Below, one piece after another: positions 1 to 8,749 of a stretch of 64,000 nucleotides of DNA. The translations under genes and the position numbers were made by a program. This DNA comes from Sphingobacterium olei. GTDB lineage: Bacteria; Bacteroidota; Bacteroidia; Sphingobacteriales; Sphingobacteriaceae. A model generated the notes under the pieces. The model ran no database searches, was not told the origin of the DNA, and saw nothing but the letters and a program-made list of their open reading frames with translations. The stretch spans positions 186,001 to 250,000 of the forward strand of contig NZ_SUME01000008.1 of the NCBI RefSeq assembly GCF_005048855.1. Direction: 5' to 3'. The number at the start of each line of letters is the position of its first letter. The first letter of the stretch is position 1.

Positions 1-601
1 CCGGCCGTAATATATCCGGAGATGCATTTACGTTATTGAGCACGACCGCATTGATTCCGATAGAAGCATTGGAGCGCGCATATGCCGCATATCGCGGTGA
101 AATAGCTGTCGGAAGTTCGTCCCATTTCCAAAGAGAACGCCCAGCGTATCCACGCTCTACGGTACCGTCTAAGTTGTCCCAGTGATTGAGGATGCGTACA
201 TCATAATCTGGAATTTCCGTGAGGTCGATTCCCTGTAAATCCCGTCCTTCCTGTTGCAGACGCAGTAAATGGTAAGCACCATACAGCAAGCCTCTATCTT
301 TATACGCTACCACCTGTAAATGGTCTTTTTTCCATTTCAGCTGATAACCCTCATTCAGGTGCTTCATTTTCTTATCCAGTACCAGGTCTACCGTTGGACC
401 ACGCCAATAGGTATCCAACTCCGTCTTAGCAACCTGAACGATAGCACCCATAGGCTTCGCCACAATAATATGTCGCCCGGCCGCCTGTGCCGCGGTGACG
501 GGATCGTATCGGAGCCATAATAAACTACCATCTTCCGCTAGCAGAAAAATGGGTAACAGGAAAATAAAGCAAGCAAAAAATCGTGGTTTATTGGTAAACA
601 T
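1..601 (-). CDS. Alpha-glucuronidase, GH67 (5' part only)
   Basis: The gene starts at 601 on the minus strand and runs off the left edge of the window, so about 200 N-terminal residues are visible. They begin with a hydrophobic signal sequence (FFACFIFLLPIFLLA) and contain the GH67 block NHWDNLDGTVERGYAG followed by SLWKWDELP. GH67 enzymes remove 4-O-methyl-glucuronic acid side chains from the ends of xylo-oligosaccharides, and the signal suggests a periplasmic enzyme. It starts 23 bp after the GH43 stop and is the last visible gene of the xylan operon. The catalytic carboxylates lie beyond the window. Confidence 0.93.
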   Translation of the reverse strand, partial: MFTNKPRFFACFIFLLPIFLLAEDGSLLWLRYDPVTAAQAAGRHIIVAKPMGAIVQVAKTELDTYWRGPTVDLVLDKKMKHLNEGYQLKWKKDHLQVVAYKDRGLLYGAYHLLRLQQEGRDLQGIDLTEIPDYDVRILNHWDNLDGTVERGYAGRSLWKWDELPTAISPRYAAYARSNASIGINAVVLNNVNASPDILRP

Positions 602-624
602 AATTTTATTTTTATCCTATTGGG

Positions 625-1590
625 CTATTGCCCCGCAATGGTCTTTATTGTGCCATCCTCGTTATAGTACAGTTCCACCACTTTCATACTCCTTAACCAG
701 GTCTTACCATTAGACGGAACAGCATCGTGGTGAAAAAGGTACCATTTTCCGTTGTATTCTACAAAACTGTGGTGCGTTGTCCACCCCACTACCGGCGTTA
801 ATATGACCCCCTGGTATGTAAATGGACCGTAGGGATTATCCCCTATAGCGTAACACAACAAGTGTGTGTCGCCCGTAGAATACGAAAAATAGTATTTACC
901 CTTGTATTTATGCATCCATGAAGCCTCGAAAAAGCGACGTTCGGTATCGCCCTGTGTCAGCGGATTTCCATTTTCATCCAAGATCAGCAATTCCCTCGGT
1001 TCCTCGTCAAACTCCAACATATCTTCAGTTAAACGCACGACTTTAGCCGATAAGGCTTGCTCATGGAAATGCGGAAGATTGGATCCAGGCACAATCTTAT
1101 TATCTCTGTAAAATTGGAGTTGACCACCCCATATACCTCCGAAATACAGGTAATGGGTTCCGTCCTCATCTTCAAATGCACAGGGGTCAATACTATAACT
1201 CCCTTTGATCGGGTTGTCCTGTGGCACAAATGGACCGTAGGGTGTATCACTGACCGCCACGCCTAGACGAAAGATATCGGTCTTGTCCTTTAACGAAAAA
1301 TACATATAGTATTTCCCATCCTTATGGGCTACATCCGAATCCCAAAGCTGCCTTCCGCCCCAGGGAATATCCGCTATCGAAAGCACCTGACCATGATCGG
1401 TTACTTCGCCCCCAATGTCTTCCATTGAAAAGACATGGTAGTCCTTCATATTAAAATGATCTCCATTATCATTTTCAGCGATTCCGCTTTCCCAGTCGTG
1501 CGAGGGATAAATATAGATTTTACCTTCAAATACGTGGGCAGAAGGATCTGCCATAAAATCACTGGGATACAAATATCTTGCGTTTTTCAT
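625..1590 (-). CDS. GH43 beta-xylosidase / alpha-L-arabinofuranosidase
   Basis: This 321-residue single-domain protein looks like a five-bladed-propeller GH43 enzyme. The three expected acidic residues are visible: D15 in MADPSAH (base), D135 in SIDPCAFEDEDG (pKa modulator) and E222 in FFEASWMHKYKG (acid). There is no export signal, so it is probably cytoplasmic and acts on xylo-oligosaccharides imported by the symporter of the same operon. It starts 3 bp after the xylanase stop, which suggests translational coupling. The split between xylosidase and arabinofuranosidase activity cannot be decided from the sequence. Confidence 0.92.
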   Translation of the reverse strand: MKNARYLYPSDFMADPSAHVFEGKIYIYPSHDWESGIAENDNGDHFNMKDYHVFSMEDIGGEVTDHGQVLSIADIPWGGRQLWDSDVAHKDGKYYMYFSLKDKTDIFRLGVAVSDTPYGPFVPQDNPIKGSYSIDPCAFEDEDGTHYLYFGGIWGGQLQFYRDNKIVPGSNLPHFHEQALSAKVVRLTEDMLEFDEEPRELLILDENGNPLTQGDTERRFFEASWMHKYKGKYYFSYSTGDTHLLCYAIGDNPYGPFTYQGVILTPVVGWTTHHSFVEYNGKWYLFHHDAVPSNGKTWLRSMKVVELYYNEDGTIKTIAGQ

Positions 1591-1593
1591 CGT

Positions 1594-2742
1594 TCAGTCG
1601 TTTTGCATGGCCATTTTAATAAGCTCCCCAACTACAGGCTTAGGTTTATATTGTCGGTCAAAAAGTAACGGATAATCGGTTCTGCCCCGCATGGGCCATC
1701 CATTGCGCCAAGAATCGCCATCGCCTACACCCCACAAGGTAACCCGGCTGATTTTGTCCTGATGTTTAAGATACAGCGCAAAGAACTCACGGTATCTTTC
1801 ATCCAGTTCCCTAGCTTTGTTTGCCGGTAGGCTATCCACATAGGGATTCATTTCCTTGTTATAGGCAAAATTTTCGCTTACCTCGGCGGTGATATGGCGG
1901 CTAGGCGGCGGGAGTACCGTAATATCCATTTCTGTCACCATCACGTGAACCCCCAGGCCAGCAAAAGCCAGTATTGTTTTTTCTACCTCCTCCACGCTGG
2001 GGTTGTCCAGTTGGTGGTGTTCCTGCATACCGATTCCATGGATCTTTACCCCCTGTGCCTGCAAATTCTTTACCATGTTCACAATACCCTCCCGCTTGGA
2101 AGGTACCGCTGTGGAATAATCATTATAGTACAGTTCGGCATCGGGATCTGCAGCATGTGCAAACTCGAAAGCAAGCTTAATAAAATCCTTACCAATGATC
2201 TTATAAAATTTACTTTCACGCCATTCACCATTGTCAAGAATGGCTTCATTGACGACATCCCACCCTTTGATCCGTCCTTTATAGCGGGAGACCACTGTCG
2301 TAATATGATTGCGCATACGCGCTACCAGGACCTCCTTCGAAACATCGTTACCATCACCATCCTTAAAAAACCAGTTCGGCGCCTGGGAATGCCATATGAG
2401 GGTATGTCCGACGATGTGCATGTTGTTGCTCTCTCCGAATTCAACGAATTGATCTGCATCGTTGAAATAAAACTCACCTTCGCGTGGTTGCAGATACATA
2501 CTTTTCATACAGTTCTCGGCGACAACAGCGTTAAACTGTTTCTTCACCACCGATACAGCCGCGGCATTCCGGCCTCTGATCTGATCCAGATTCAGTGCCG
2601 TACCCATATAAAATTTATCCTCAAATGCATCCTTCAGTACAGCGGGATTGTCCTTTGAACCATTTACCTGCGACTGTGTAGTGCTACATGCGGTGGCTAA
2701 TGCAGCTATTGCGGCTAACAAAATTGTCTTTGCTATATTCAT
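1594..2742 (-). CDS. GH10 endo-1,4-beta-xylanase lipoprotein
   Basis: This 382-residue GH10 TIM-barrel protein carries the acid/base glutamate E166 in WDVVNEAI and the nucleophile E271 in VMVTEMDI. The substrate-site motif GHTLIWHSQAPNW is also present. The N-terminus is a lipoprotein signal with C19 in LATACS, so the enzyme is probably membrane-anchored in the periplasm or at the surface. It hydrolyses internal xylan bonds and feeds the GH43 and GH67 enzymes encoded downstream. It begins 29 bp after the transporter stop. A 254-codon open frame on the opposite strand (1894-2658) is a shadow. Confidence 0.96.
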   Translation of the reverse strand: MNIAKTILLAAIAALATACSTTQSQVNGSKDNPAVLKDAFEDKFYMGTALNLDQIRGRNAAAVSVVKKQFNAVVAENCMKSMYLQPREGEFYFNDADQFVEFGESNNMHIVGHTLIWHSQAPNWFFKDGDGNDVSKEVLVARMRNHITTVVSRYKGRIKGWDVVNEAILDNGEWRESKFYKIIGKDFIKLAFEFAHAADPDAELYYNDYSTAVPSKREGIVNMVKNLQAQGVKIHGIGMQEHHQLDNPSVEEVEKTILAFAGLGVHVMVTEMDITVLPPPSRHITAEVSENFAYNKEMNPYVDSLPANKARELDERYREFFALYLKHQDKISRVTLWGVGDGDSWRNGWPMRGRTDYPLLFDRQYKPKPVVGELIKMAMQND

Positions 2743-2771
2743 TGTTTAAGTTTTTCCGTTTTTACTTAATT

Positions 2772-4184
2772 TTAATATTCGTGTCTAGATTCTATTTCGT
2801 GATTGATCTTATCGATGACTTCATCATCCAGTTCATATCGGGAAATAATGAACATGGCAACGATCAACAGCAGAGCAGGAATAATAGCGACCAGCCACAA
2901 AATGCCCTGCTCTGCAAAAGCCGATTGGCTAATCGCATTATCGTTATCAAACCCGACGTAGGCCAGTACGAGACCCGGCACGACACCCCCTAAGGCCATT
3001 CCGGCCTTATAGAAAATACCCGTCAGCGCATTCACAATACCGGATATACGTTTTCCCGTAGCATGCTCGCCGTAGGAAATAACCTCTGGAACCAAGGCCC
3101 ACATGTAGCCCGTTGCGACGATAATACCTGTGGACTTGACAAACTGCGCGACAAAAACCAACCATATCTGCGACCGTAAAGAAGGCACTATAGAGATAAT
3201 ATATAGCATTGCCATTCCTATAACGGCGATGGTAAGAAATACATAGAACATTTGTTTCTTGCCAATAGCCCGTTTGATAGCAGGAACCAACGGCATAAAA
3301 ATGAAAGCAGGGATAGATCCCAATGCCATAAAGTAGGGCAACATCTCGGGAGCCTGAACATTATAGATCATATAATAGGATCCCGCCGAATTTCCGATTG
3401 CCATCATGGCAAAAGCCGTAATAAAAAAGAAAGCCAGCACACGTAGTGGCCCATTATGTTTAAATTCCGTCCACAGATCTGACACCTTCACGTTTTCCGT
3501 CTCTTTCTCATCCATCACGACACGCTCTTTGGTCTGCGTATAACAAAATATCAACAGAAACAGGCCTATTATCGCGTAGATCGTCATCGTGATGAACCAT
3601 GCCTGCCCTGATGCTGCAGAATTGATTTTACCATCCGGCGAAAAGTATTGCACCACGATAGGGACGCCATAGCCGACGGCCAAGCCTCCAAGATTGGCCA
3701 TAAACATCCGGGTTGAGGTCAGCTTTGTAATTTCGTCGGTATCGCGCGTCAGTGACGCGTTAAGCGCGCCATATGGTACGTTGATCAGCGTATAGAGCAT
3801 CGACAGGCCTACGTAGGTAATGTAGGCATAGGCGAGAGAACCCGTGAAGCCGTTCCAGAAACAGAGGACTGCAAAGCCAGTCAGTGGGATCCCCCCTAGA
3901 ATCAAGTACGATCGATATTTACCCATTTTCGGACTGCTTTTATCGACAAAAGCTCCCACAATCGGATCCCAAATAACATCCACGATACGCACCACCAGGA
4001 ACATTACGCCAGCAGCAGCAGCAGATATGCCAAATACATTCGTATAGAAAATAAGGAGATACATGGAAACCGTCTGGTAAATCAGGTTTTGTGCCAGATC
4101 TCCCGATCCAAACCCGATTCGTTGGAATTGCGAAAGTTTATAGAACCCTTTTGATTCTCTGACTAATTGTGTTTTTGCGTTCAT
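2772..4184 (-). CDS. GPH-family sugar:cation symporter (xylo-oligosaccharide type)
   Basis: This 470-residue inner-membrane protein with about 12 hydrophobic segments belongs to the glycoside-pentoside-hexuronide (MFS) transporters. Family signatures include RIVDVIWDPIVGAFVD near residue 55 and INVPYGALNASLTRDTDE near residue 115. As the first gene of the operon with xylanase, xylosidase and glucuronidase, its likely cargo is xylo-oligosaccharides or glucurono-xylo-oligosaccharides. No SusC/D pair sits beside it within the window. The substrate is inferred from context only. Confidence 0.9.
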   Translation of the reverse strand: MNAKTQLVRESKGFYKLSQFQRIGFGSGDLAQNLIYQTVSMYLLIFYTNVFGISAAAAGVMFLVVRIVDVIWDPIVGAFVDKSSPKMGKYRSYLILGGIPLTGFAVLCFWNGFTGSLAYAYITYVGLSMLYTLINVPYGALNASLTRDTDEITKLTSTRMFMANLGGLAVGYGVPIVVQYFSPDGKINSAASGQAWFITMTIYAIIGLFLLIFCYTQTKERVVMDEKETENVKVSDLWTEFKHNGPLRVLAFFFITAFAMMAIGNSAGSYYMIYNVQAPEMLPYFMALGSIPAFIFMPLVPAIKRAIGKKQMFYVFLTIAVIGMAMLYIISIVPSLRSQIWLVFVAQFVKSTGIIVATGYMWALVPEVISYGEHATGKRISGIVNALTGIFYKAGMALGGVVPGLVLAYVGFDNDNAISQSAFAEQGILWLVAIIPALLLIVAMFIISRYELDDEVIDKINHEIESRHEY

Positions 4185-4546
4185 TATAAATAGGTCGTCT
4201 ATTGGTATGATTTGCTAATTTTTAGGATATGCAACTTATTTCCATTCGCTCTGTAAAACGCTTAACTAGCATATACTAAAAAATTGATTTGTTTATAATC
4301 GTTGTTTATAATATTATACACGCTCCATTCGCGGTCGTATTGTACAGTGGTAAAGGTAGTAAGAGTTGATTGTCGAGGGTGATACAAATGTTTTATAAAG
4401 AGGTAAAAATGTTTACAACAGTACGTCAAATGAAGCTTTTGGTTGATTTTGGCGCAAATAAACGGTGACCTAGCTATGTCATATGACGACATAGCCAGGC
4501 TTAGGCTACCGCCATCTTCTGAACAAGAACTGTACGAAGAGAACCA

Positions 4547-4615
4547 GGACGACGAAGCAGTCTTTCGTTAATTACTTTACTAGATTGCCGCGTCGCTATG
4601 CTTCTCGCAAAGACG
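4547..4615. repeat. REP-like imperfect inverted repeat
   Basis: GACGACGAAGCAGTCT (about 4548-4563) and the segment beginning AGATTGCCGCGTCGC at 4582 form an imperfect stem around an AT-rich loop. The right arm continues into CTTCTCGCAAAGACG. This resembles from memory the dispersed palindromic repeats read as gcgaagCAATCT/AGATTGc-tcgc in many bacterial genomes. Whether it is dispersed in this genome cannot be seen from one copy. Confidence 0.45.
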
Positions 4616-4654
4616 AGCACTGTGATCCTGATTTCTAGTCTCTAACCCCTAGTA

Positions 4655-4703
4655 ACCAGCAACCAATCACCAGCAACCAATCACCGGTCACCAGTCACCA
4701 GTC
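4655..4703. repeat. Seven-copy heptamer tandem repeat
   Basis: Seven consecutive 7-bp units read ACCAGCA, ACCAATC, ACCAGCA, ACCAATC, ACCGGTC, ACCAGTC, ACCAGTC. The short direct repeat CTAACCCCT flanks the array on both sides (4642-4650 and 4705-4713), and the right copy overlaps the stop codon of the Fn3 gene. It is a small microsatellite without evident coding function. Confidence 0.8.
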
Positions 4704-4711
4704 ACTAACCC

Positions 4712-5344
4712 CTATCTTACAATCATTGATACCGGTTCGGTCCAATCGCTTGTACCCTTTCCATTTCGTGCACGTACCCTCACGTAGTACTTTGTCGCGG
4801 GCACTAGCGGTGCAATGATATTTCCGCGGGATGTTGTTGTAAAGTATGAATCTCCCCATTCGATCTCCGTTGCACCACTTGGCCATTCACCGACCTGGAT
4901 TTCATACTCCCAGATAGCTTTCTGTGCTGTAAAGTCTACCCGCATCTGTCCGCTGAGGTTACCGTCCTTTAAAATTATCCGTTCGACGGTATAAGGCGCA
5001 CGTTTGCTGGTCGGCTGTTTGGCCAAAATCATAGCCGAACTCGTCAACACGGCCAGGTTGCCTACCGAAGTGGTATTCACATAGTGTGCCAGCTGGCCCA
5101 GTTGATACAGCAGCAATTTTCTACTTTCATTCTTGATCCGAATGTCGAGCACGCTACCGCCGCGTATGGCGATTTCGTGTTTGGAGCGGTAGTCATTTAC
5201 CACCGTCGTTAAATCCGCCAATGCGGGAATGGGATCGGGAAAATTTGCATTATCTGTCAATGCACCTAAAATTTTTCCCGCTAAGGCTGCCAGTTCATCG
5301 TCCGACAGCTTTTCGTAATTTGAGACAACTCTTTCTATTCTCAT
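4712..5344 (-). CDS. Fibronectin type III domain protein
   Basis: This 210-residue protein has no signal peptide. Residues about 1-110 are helical and unrecognised (start MRIERVVSNYEKLSDDELAALA, with the conserved-looking patch LLLYQLGQLAHYV). Residues about 120-210 form an Fn3 domain with WEYEIQVG, the core phrase PATKYYVRVRARN and the ending GTSDWTEPV. Similar small Fn3 proteins occur in Sphingobacteriaceae without known function. It sits directly beside the 21-bp tandem array. No enzymatic motif was seen. Confidence 0.75.
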   Translation of the reverse strand: MRIERVVSNYEKLSDDELAALAGKILGALTDNANFPDPIPALADLTTVVNDYRSKHEIAIRGGSVLDIRIKNESRKLLLYQLGQLAHYVNTTSVGNLAVLTSSAMILAKQPTSKRAPYTVERIILKDGNLSGQMRVDFTAQKAIWEYEIQVGEWPSGATEIEWGDSYFTTTSRGNIIAPLVPATKYYVRVRARNGKGTSDWTEPVSMIVR

Positions 5345-5637
5345 GATAATTTGTTTTTAAATGTTAAACTGTAATGTTTTCTGCCTACGGAAGATAGCAA
5401 AAATGAAGCGTGGTGAAGTTGTCCAAAACAGCTCATGTTTTGACATACAGCTTCACCTGATCTAATGTAGAGGGCGGCGCCCGAGTGGGTATGTTTATCG
5501 TTTTCATATCCGAAGATCGCTAGCACGAAAACGCTATACGAACATTTGGCCAAAGTCGGCCCTGGGCTGGCCAAGATGAGCCAAGATGAGCCAAGTATTA
5601 CATGTTAACCGCAAAATCGTGGGTTTTTCCAGTATCA

Positions 5638-6141
5638 TTAGCGCTGGAAGACATCACTTCCACGACAAAGGAAACAACATCCAGCGCTAAGAAAGTACCC
5701 CTGAAAGTAAAGGATACGTCATCCAGTGCTAACAAAGTATTCCTGAAAGTCAGGGAAACATCATCCGCCACTAAGAAAGTATTCTTGAAGCCTAGGGAAA
5801 CCTCCCTGTCGGTCAAGGATATTACTGAGAGACCTGATGTTATATCCTTGAGTGTAGATGATATTGCCCTGATAGCTAAGGATATTTTCTTGACATCTCC
5901 GGATATTTCTCCGACTGCTACTGATATTTCATTGAACACGGAAATCATATTCTTAAACGTCAATGATGTATCCCCGGCACCCAAGCACATTACCTTGAGT
6001 GTTGAGGATACATCCTGAAGTATAGATGATGTTACGGTTAGGCTTAATGATATTGCCTTAACCGTTAGGGATACCTCCTTGAAGATTAATTATATTACAC
6101 CGGCACTCACTGATATTAGGTTAACGGTTGATGATATCCAA
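5638..6141. repeat. Degenerate 21-bp tandem array, about 24 units
   Basis: Reading in steps of 21 bp from 5638, nearly every unit fits a pattern of the form ttgannnttanngatattncc. Examples are the units starting at 5701, 5722, 5827, 5848, 5869, 5890, 5911, 6052 and 6100. Units are all diverged from each other, but the period is kept without a slip over 504 bp. Because 21 is a multiple of 3, open frames appear on both strands (5602-6018 plus, 5598-5990 minus). The plus frame is stopped at 6016-6018 while the repeat continues, so I read this as a DNA repeat, not a gene. It ends 3 bp before the HTH gene's stop. Confidence 0.85.
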
Positions 6142-6144
6142 TTT

Positions 6145-6498
6145 TTACACTTTCCCCTTCGGAATACTGTACCAGTTTCGCATATTTTCGACATCATTTT
6201 CGCGAAAGCGCACCGCCCTTCCCTTCTTCACGGTGGTGATTTTACCCTCCTCCCGTAAGGTGAACAGGGTAGACCGCACGATGCCCAGTCTATTGCAGGC
6301 ATCATCTATGGTCAGCAGTACCACGCCCTCTTCGACATCTGCAAATGATATTTCGCGTTCAGCTGAGGTTTGTGGAGGGACGACAGCAGGCAGGTTACGA
6401 TTAAGTTTTACAGGAACATCTAATGCGTTATATATTTCGGTCAAGACAGTATGGCACTGTTCGACATGCTCAATTAAAATTAAGAGAGATTTAATCAT
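6145..6498 (-). CDS. Helix-turn-helix (excisionase/MerR-like) protein
   Basis: This 117-residue protein has an N-terminal helix of about 25 residues, a variable linker, and a C-terminal HTH_17-type domain. The domain reads VVLLTIDDACNRLGIVRSTL, then a wing-like EEGKITTVKKGRAVRF and the helix ENDVENM. Such proteins bind DNA, often as recombination directionality factors or as regulators of mobile genes. Its stop is next to the 21-bp array, so the array could be its target or simply its neighbour. Function is not established. Confidence 0.7.
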   Translation of the reverse strand: MIKSLLILIEHVEQCHTVLTEIYNALDVPVKLNRNLPAVVPPQTSAEREISFADVEEGVVLLTIDDACNRLGIVRSTLFTLREEGKITTVKKGRAVRFRENDVENMRNWYSIPKGKV

Positions 6499-6607
6499 GG
6501 TCTTTGATTTAGGACCATCCTCCTAACAAACACAGGAATCCCGACCAAGTTCGCGATAATAATATGGGTTTCCTTAAGTAGATAGTTGGGTTTATAATAA
6601 CCCTAAA

Positions 6608-7663
6608 TTAACAAAAAACCTCATAGAGCCAAATTTCCACATAAAAAACATGCCCTTCTGTCCAAACATGTATGCGATTTTCGGGGTGTAGAAAATGGAT
6701 CGTTTCGCCCAATCGGGTCAGCTGACCACGCTTAGGGTTATCTTCTGAGGCGTCGGGGTCGGCAATTGCATTTTTACTCTTAATACGTAACGCACCACTC
6801 GACAGGCGCTCGATCCAGAGCTCCGCAGGACATGAAGGATCCGTAAGCAGACCATGCTTAGAAATGCCTTCCGCAAGATTGACTAATAGACCGGGCGGTA
6901 TCTTGGTCGTCGCTGGCACACGTTCATCGATCTTTATGAGGAGCTCAGCCTCCTCACCAAACCGCAGTTTATAAATTTTCAGGAGCTTGTCAAGCGGTTC
7001 GCGTTCCTGCGCAAGGCTGATGTACGTCTCCTCGTTATAAATCAGGTAAAAACGCGTAATCTCGCCCAAGAGTAGAATTGCACTTCTGGCTATTGCGGGA
7101 TCTTTGCGCGAAAGATACATAATAATGGTAAGCGTAGCGAATAAAGTATGGGTCGGCAACCGGTATTGCCCTAGCTTATGCAGCAGTAGATTAACCTCAG
7201 CCGTAAGTTTATCAAATTCTCGTTTTTCCCTATCACGTTCCAGTTTGAGGATAACATGACGCCGATTTGCAAAAAACAGGCCACCCAATAATATTGGCCC
7301 GATCAACGTTAGTACCACTGCCCAAAAATTCTCCACATGTAGCGTGTTCCATCCGTCAAATTCCATGGCACCGGATGCCAGACTTAGTAATGCCATTAAT
7401 AAAACATCCCCTACAAAGACGAGTAAGTACAGCAGCAGTCCCCATTCCAATTTCCGTTTGGTCTTGCGGTCAATAAACGGACACACGCCGTAGCGGGTCA
7501 CTAGATAGGTGCCTATGTGAAACCCCAACAGTGTTAAGAACTCCTTCCAGCCCCGGACCATAAAAGGTATTACGTTAAAGACATGAATCCCAAGTGCCAC
7601 AAGGTAGAGCAGCAAGCTAACCACCTTTCTTTTCCAGAGATTACGCATAGTCGGTTCTATCAT
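6608..7663 (-). CDS. Degenerate LytS-type sensor histidine kinase
   Basis: This 351-residue protein has four predicted membrane helices in residues 10-135, a coiled-coil linker (about 136-160) and a LytS-like cytoplasmic part. The His_kinase block that normally reads NPHFLFN is here LPTHTLFA, keeping a histidine (H172) but losing the asparagines. The N-box that normally reads ENAxKHG is AEGISKHG (264-271), losing the key Asn. No response regulator gene is adjacent. I therefore expect a non-catalytic or strongly diverged kinase. Similar diverged forms occur in the family, so the degeneracy may be old rather than recent decay. Confidence 0.7.
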   Translation of the reverse strand: MIEPTMRNLWKRKVVSLLLYLVALGIHVFNVIPFMVRGWKEFLTLLGFHIGTYLVTRYGVCPFIDRKTKRKLEWGLLLYLLVFVGDVLLMALLSLASGAMEFDGWNTLHVENFWAVVLTLIGPILLGGLFFANRRHVILKLERDREKREFDKLTAEVNLLLHKLGQYRLPTHTLFATLTIIMYLSRKDPAIARSAILLLGEITRFYLIYNEETYISLAQEREPLDKLLKIYKLRFGEEAELLIKIDERVPATTKIPPGLLVNLAEGISKHGLLTDPSCPAELWIERLSSGALRIKSKNAIADPDASEDNPKRGQLTRLGETIHFLHPENRIHVWTEGHVFYVEIWLYEVFC

Positions 7664-7745
7664 TCGCCGAGCAGTTTAGTTCTGCGGAGATATTCGTGTA
7701 TGTCTTCAAACTAATTGGGACAAATGCCTAAGGAGTGTTTTGGTT

Positions 7746-8729
7746 TTATAAATCTATTAATTTTTGTTTTAAATATTCTGTTTTTCTGTTAATAATGGCC
7801 AGTTTTTTTAGGCGTTCTCTCTGTTTTAATATAAGATCTCCACGGCCATAGTATACGTCAGCTGGCGTTAGGTTATTTAAGGCCTCATGGTAGCGTTCGT
7901 TGTTGTATCTTTCTACAAACTCTTCCAGAGCTTCTTTTAGCTCTTCTGGCGAATAATAATTGTTCAATTTGACCACATTTTTCATTGTTCTGTGATATCT
8001 TTCAATTTTCCCTTGAGTCTGTGGATGCGCAGGTCTGCCATGGACCTGTTTCATTTCCAGTTCTTGGGTCAGGTATTTTCCAAGTTCCTTGGAGATATAG
8101 CACGATCCGTTATCTGACAATAATTTAGGCTTAACCTTTGTCTTTAATTGTGCCTTTTCTATTGCCATGTCCACACTACGTATCACATCCTCATGCTTCA
8201 TTGATGTACAAAGTTCCCAATGTACAATGTAGCGGCTGTAGTCGTCTAATATGGTGCTTAAATAATAATCACCCCAGCCTTTTATTCTAAAATAGGTAAA
8301 GTCTGTCTGCCACATTTCATGTACAAAACTGGTCTTATCCTTGAATTCATTGGATGCACTGATCAGAATATGGCTTGGAGCACTGATCAGCCCTTTGCTT
8401 TTAAGGATTCTATAGACAGAAGATTCAGAAATAAAAATCTGATGTTCGTCTGTAATGTAATGGGCTAACTCACGTGCTGATAAATCAACCTTATCCAGGG
8501 CGGCCTCGACAACGAATTCTTTAATCTGCTCAGGAATGCTGTTCCACTGTTGTTTGGAGTCCCTATTTTTCAGCTCTAGCCCTTCATAGCCGTTTTCGAG
8601 GTAACGGTCATACCAGCTATAAAATGTACTTTTAGGAATACCAAATTCAGTTAAAGTACGCTTCACACCAAGCTCCGATCGGGTAACAGCATCTATAATC
8701 TCCATTTTTTCTCCCGCTGATAATCGCAT
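7746..8729 (-). CDS. IS3-family transposase OrfB (DDE integrase)
   Basis: This is a 327-residue OrfB. It has an N-terminal HTH (about 1-45, FGIPKSTFYSWYDRY), a HTH_21-like segment, and an rve catalytic core with D143 (QTDFTYF), D206 (LLSDNGSC) and E243 (GKIERYHR). All three catalytic acids and the HPQTQGKIERYHR signature are present, so it looks intact. Its frame continues upstream of the ATG into the end of OrfA, consistent with expression as an OrfAB fusion by -1 frameshifting. Confidence 0.95.
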   Translation of the reverse strand: MRLSAGEKMEIIDAVTRSELGVKRTLTEFGIPKSTFYSWYDRYLENGYEGLELKNRDSKQQWNSIPEQIKEFVVEAALDKVDLSARELAHYITDEHQIFISESSVYRILKSKGLISAPSHILISASNEFKDKTSFVHEMWQTDFTYFRIKGWGDYYLSTILDDYSRYIVHWELCTSMKHEDVIRSVDMAIEKAQLKTKVKPKLLSDNGSCYISKELGKYLTQELEMKQVHGRPAHPQTQGKIERYHRTMKNVVKLNNYYSPEELKEALEEFVERYNNERYHEALNNLTPADVYYGRGDLILKQRERLKKLAIINRKTEYLKQKLIDL

Positions 8730-8749
8730 ATACTTTTTGTATTTATCCG

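Larger units (their letters stand above)
4185..4711. other. Intergenic region upstream of the xylan operon
   Basis: This stretch should hold the operon promoter on its left side, but I found no clean TTG/TAnnTTTG pair on the minus strand. The right half holds a REP-like inverted repeat and a heptamer array, listed separately. The six-frame ORFs crossing it show no recognisable protein. Confidence 0.5.

Noticed and set aside
1894..2658. 254-codon open frame on the plus strand
   Set aside because: It lies fully inside the GH10 xylanase gene on the other strand and its translation has no protein-like composition. It is a shadow of the biased codon use.
5598..6018. Open frames of 130-138 codons on both strands
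   Set aside because: They are produced by the 21-bp period. The plus frame stops while the repeat goes on, and neither has a start region or recognisable domain.
5638..6141. Possible CRISPR array
   Set aside because: The units are contiguous and diverged 21-mers without unique spacers, and no cas genes are present.
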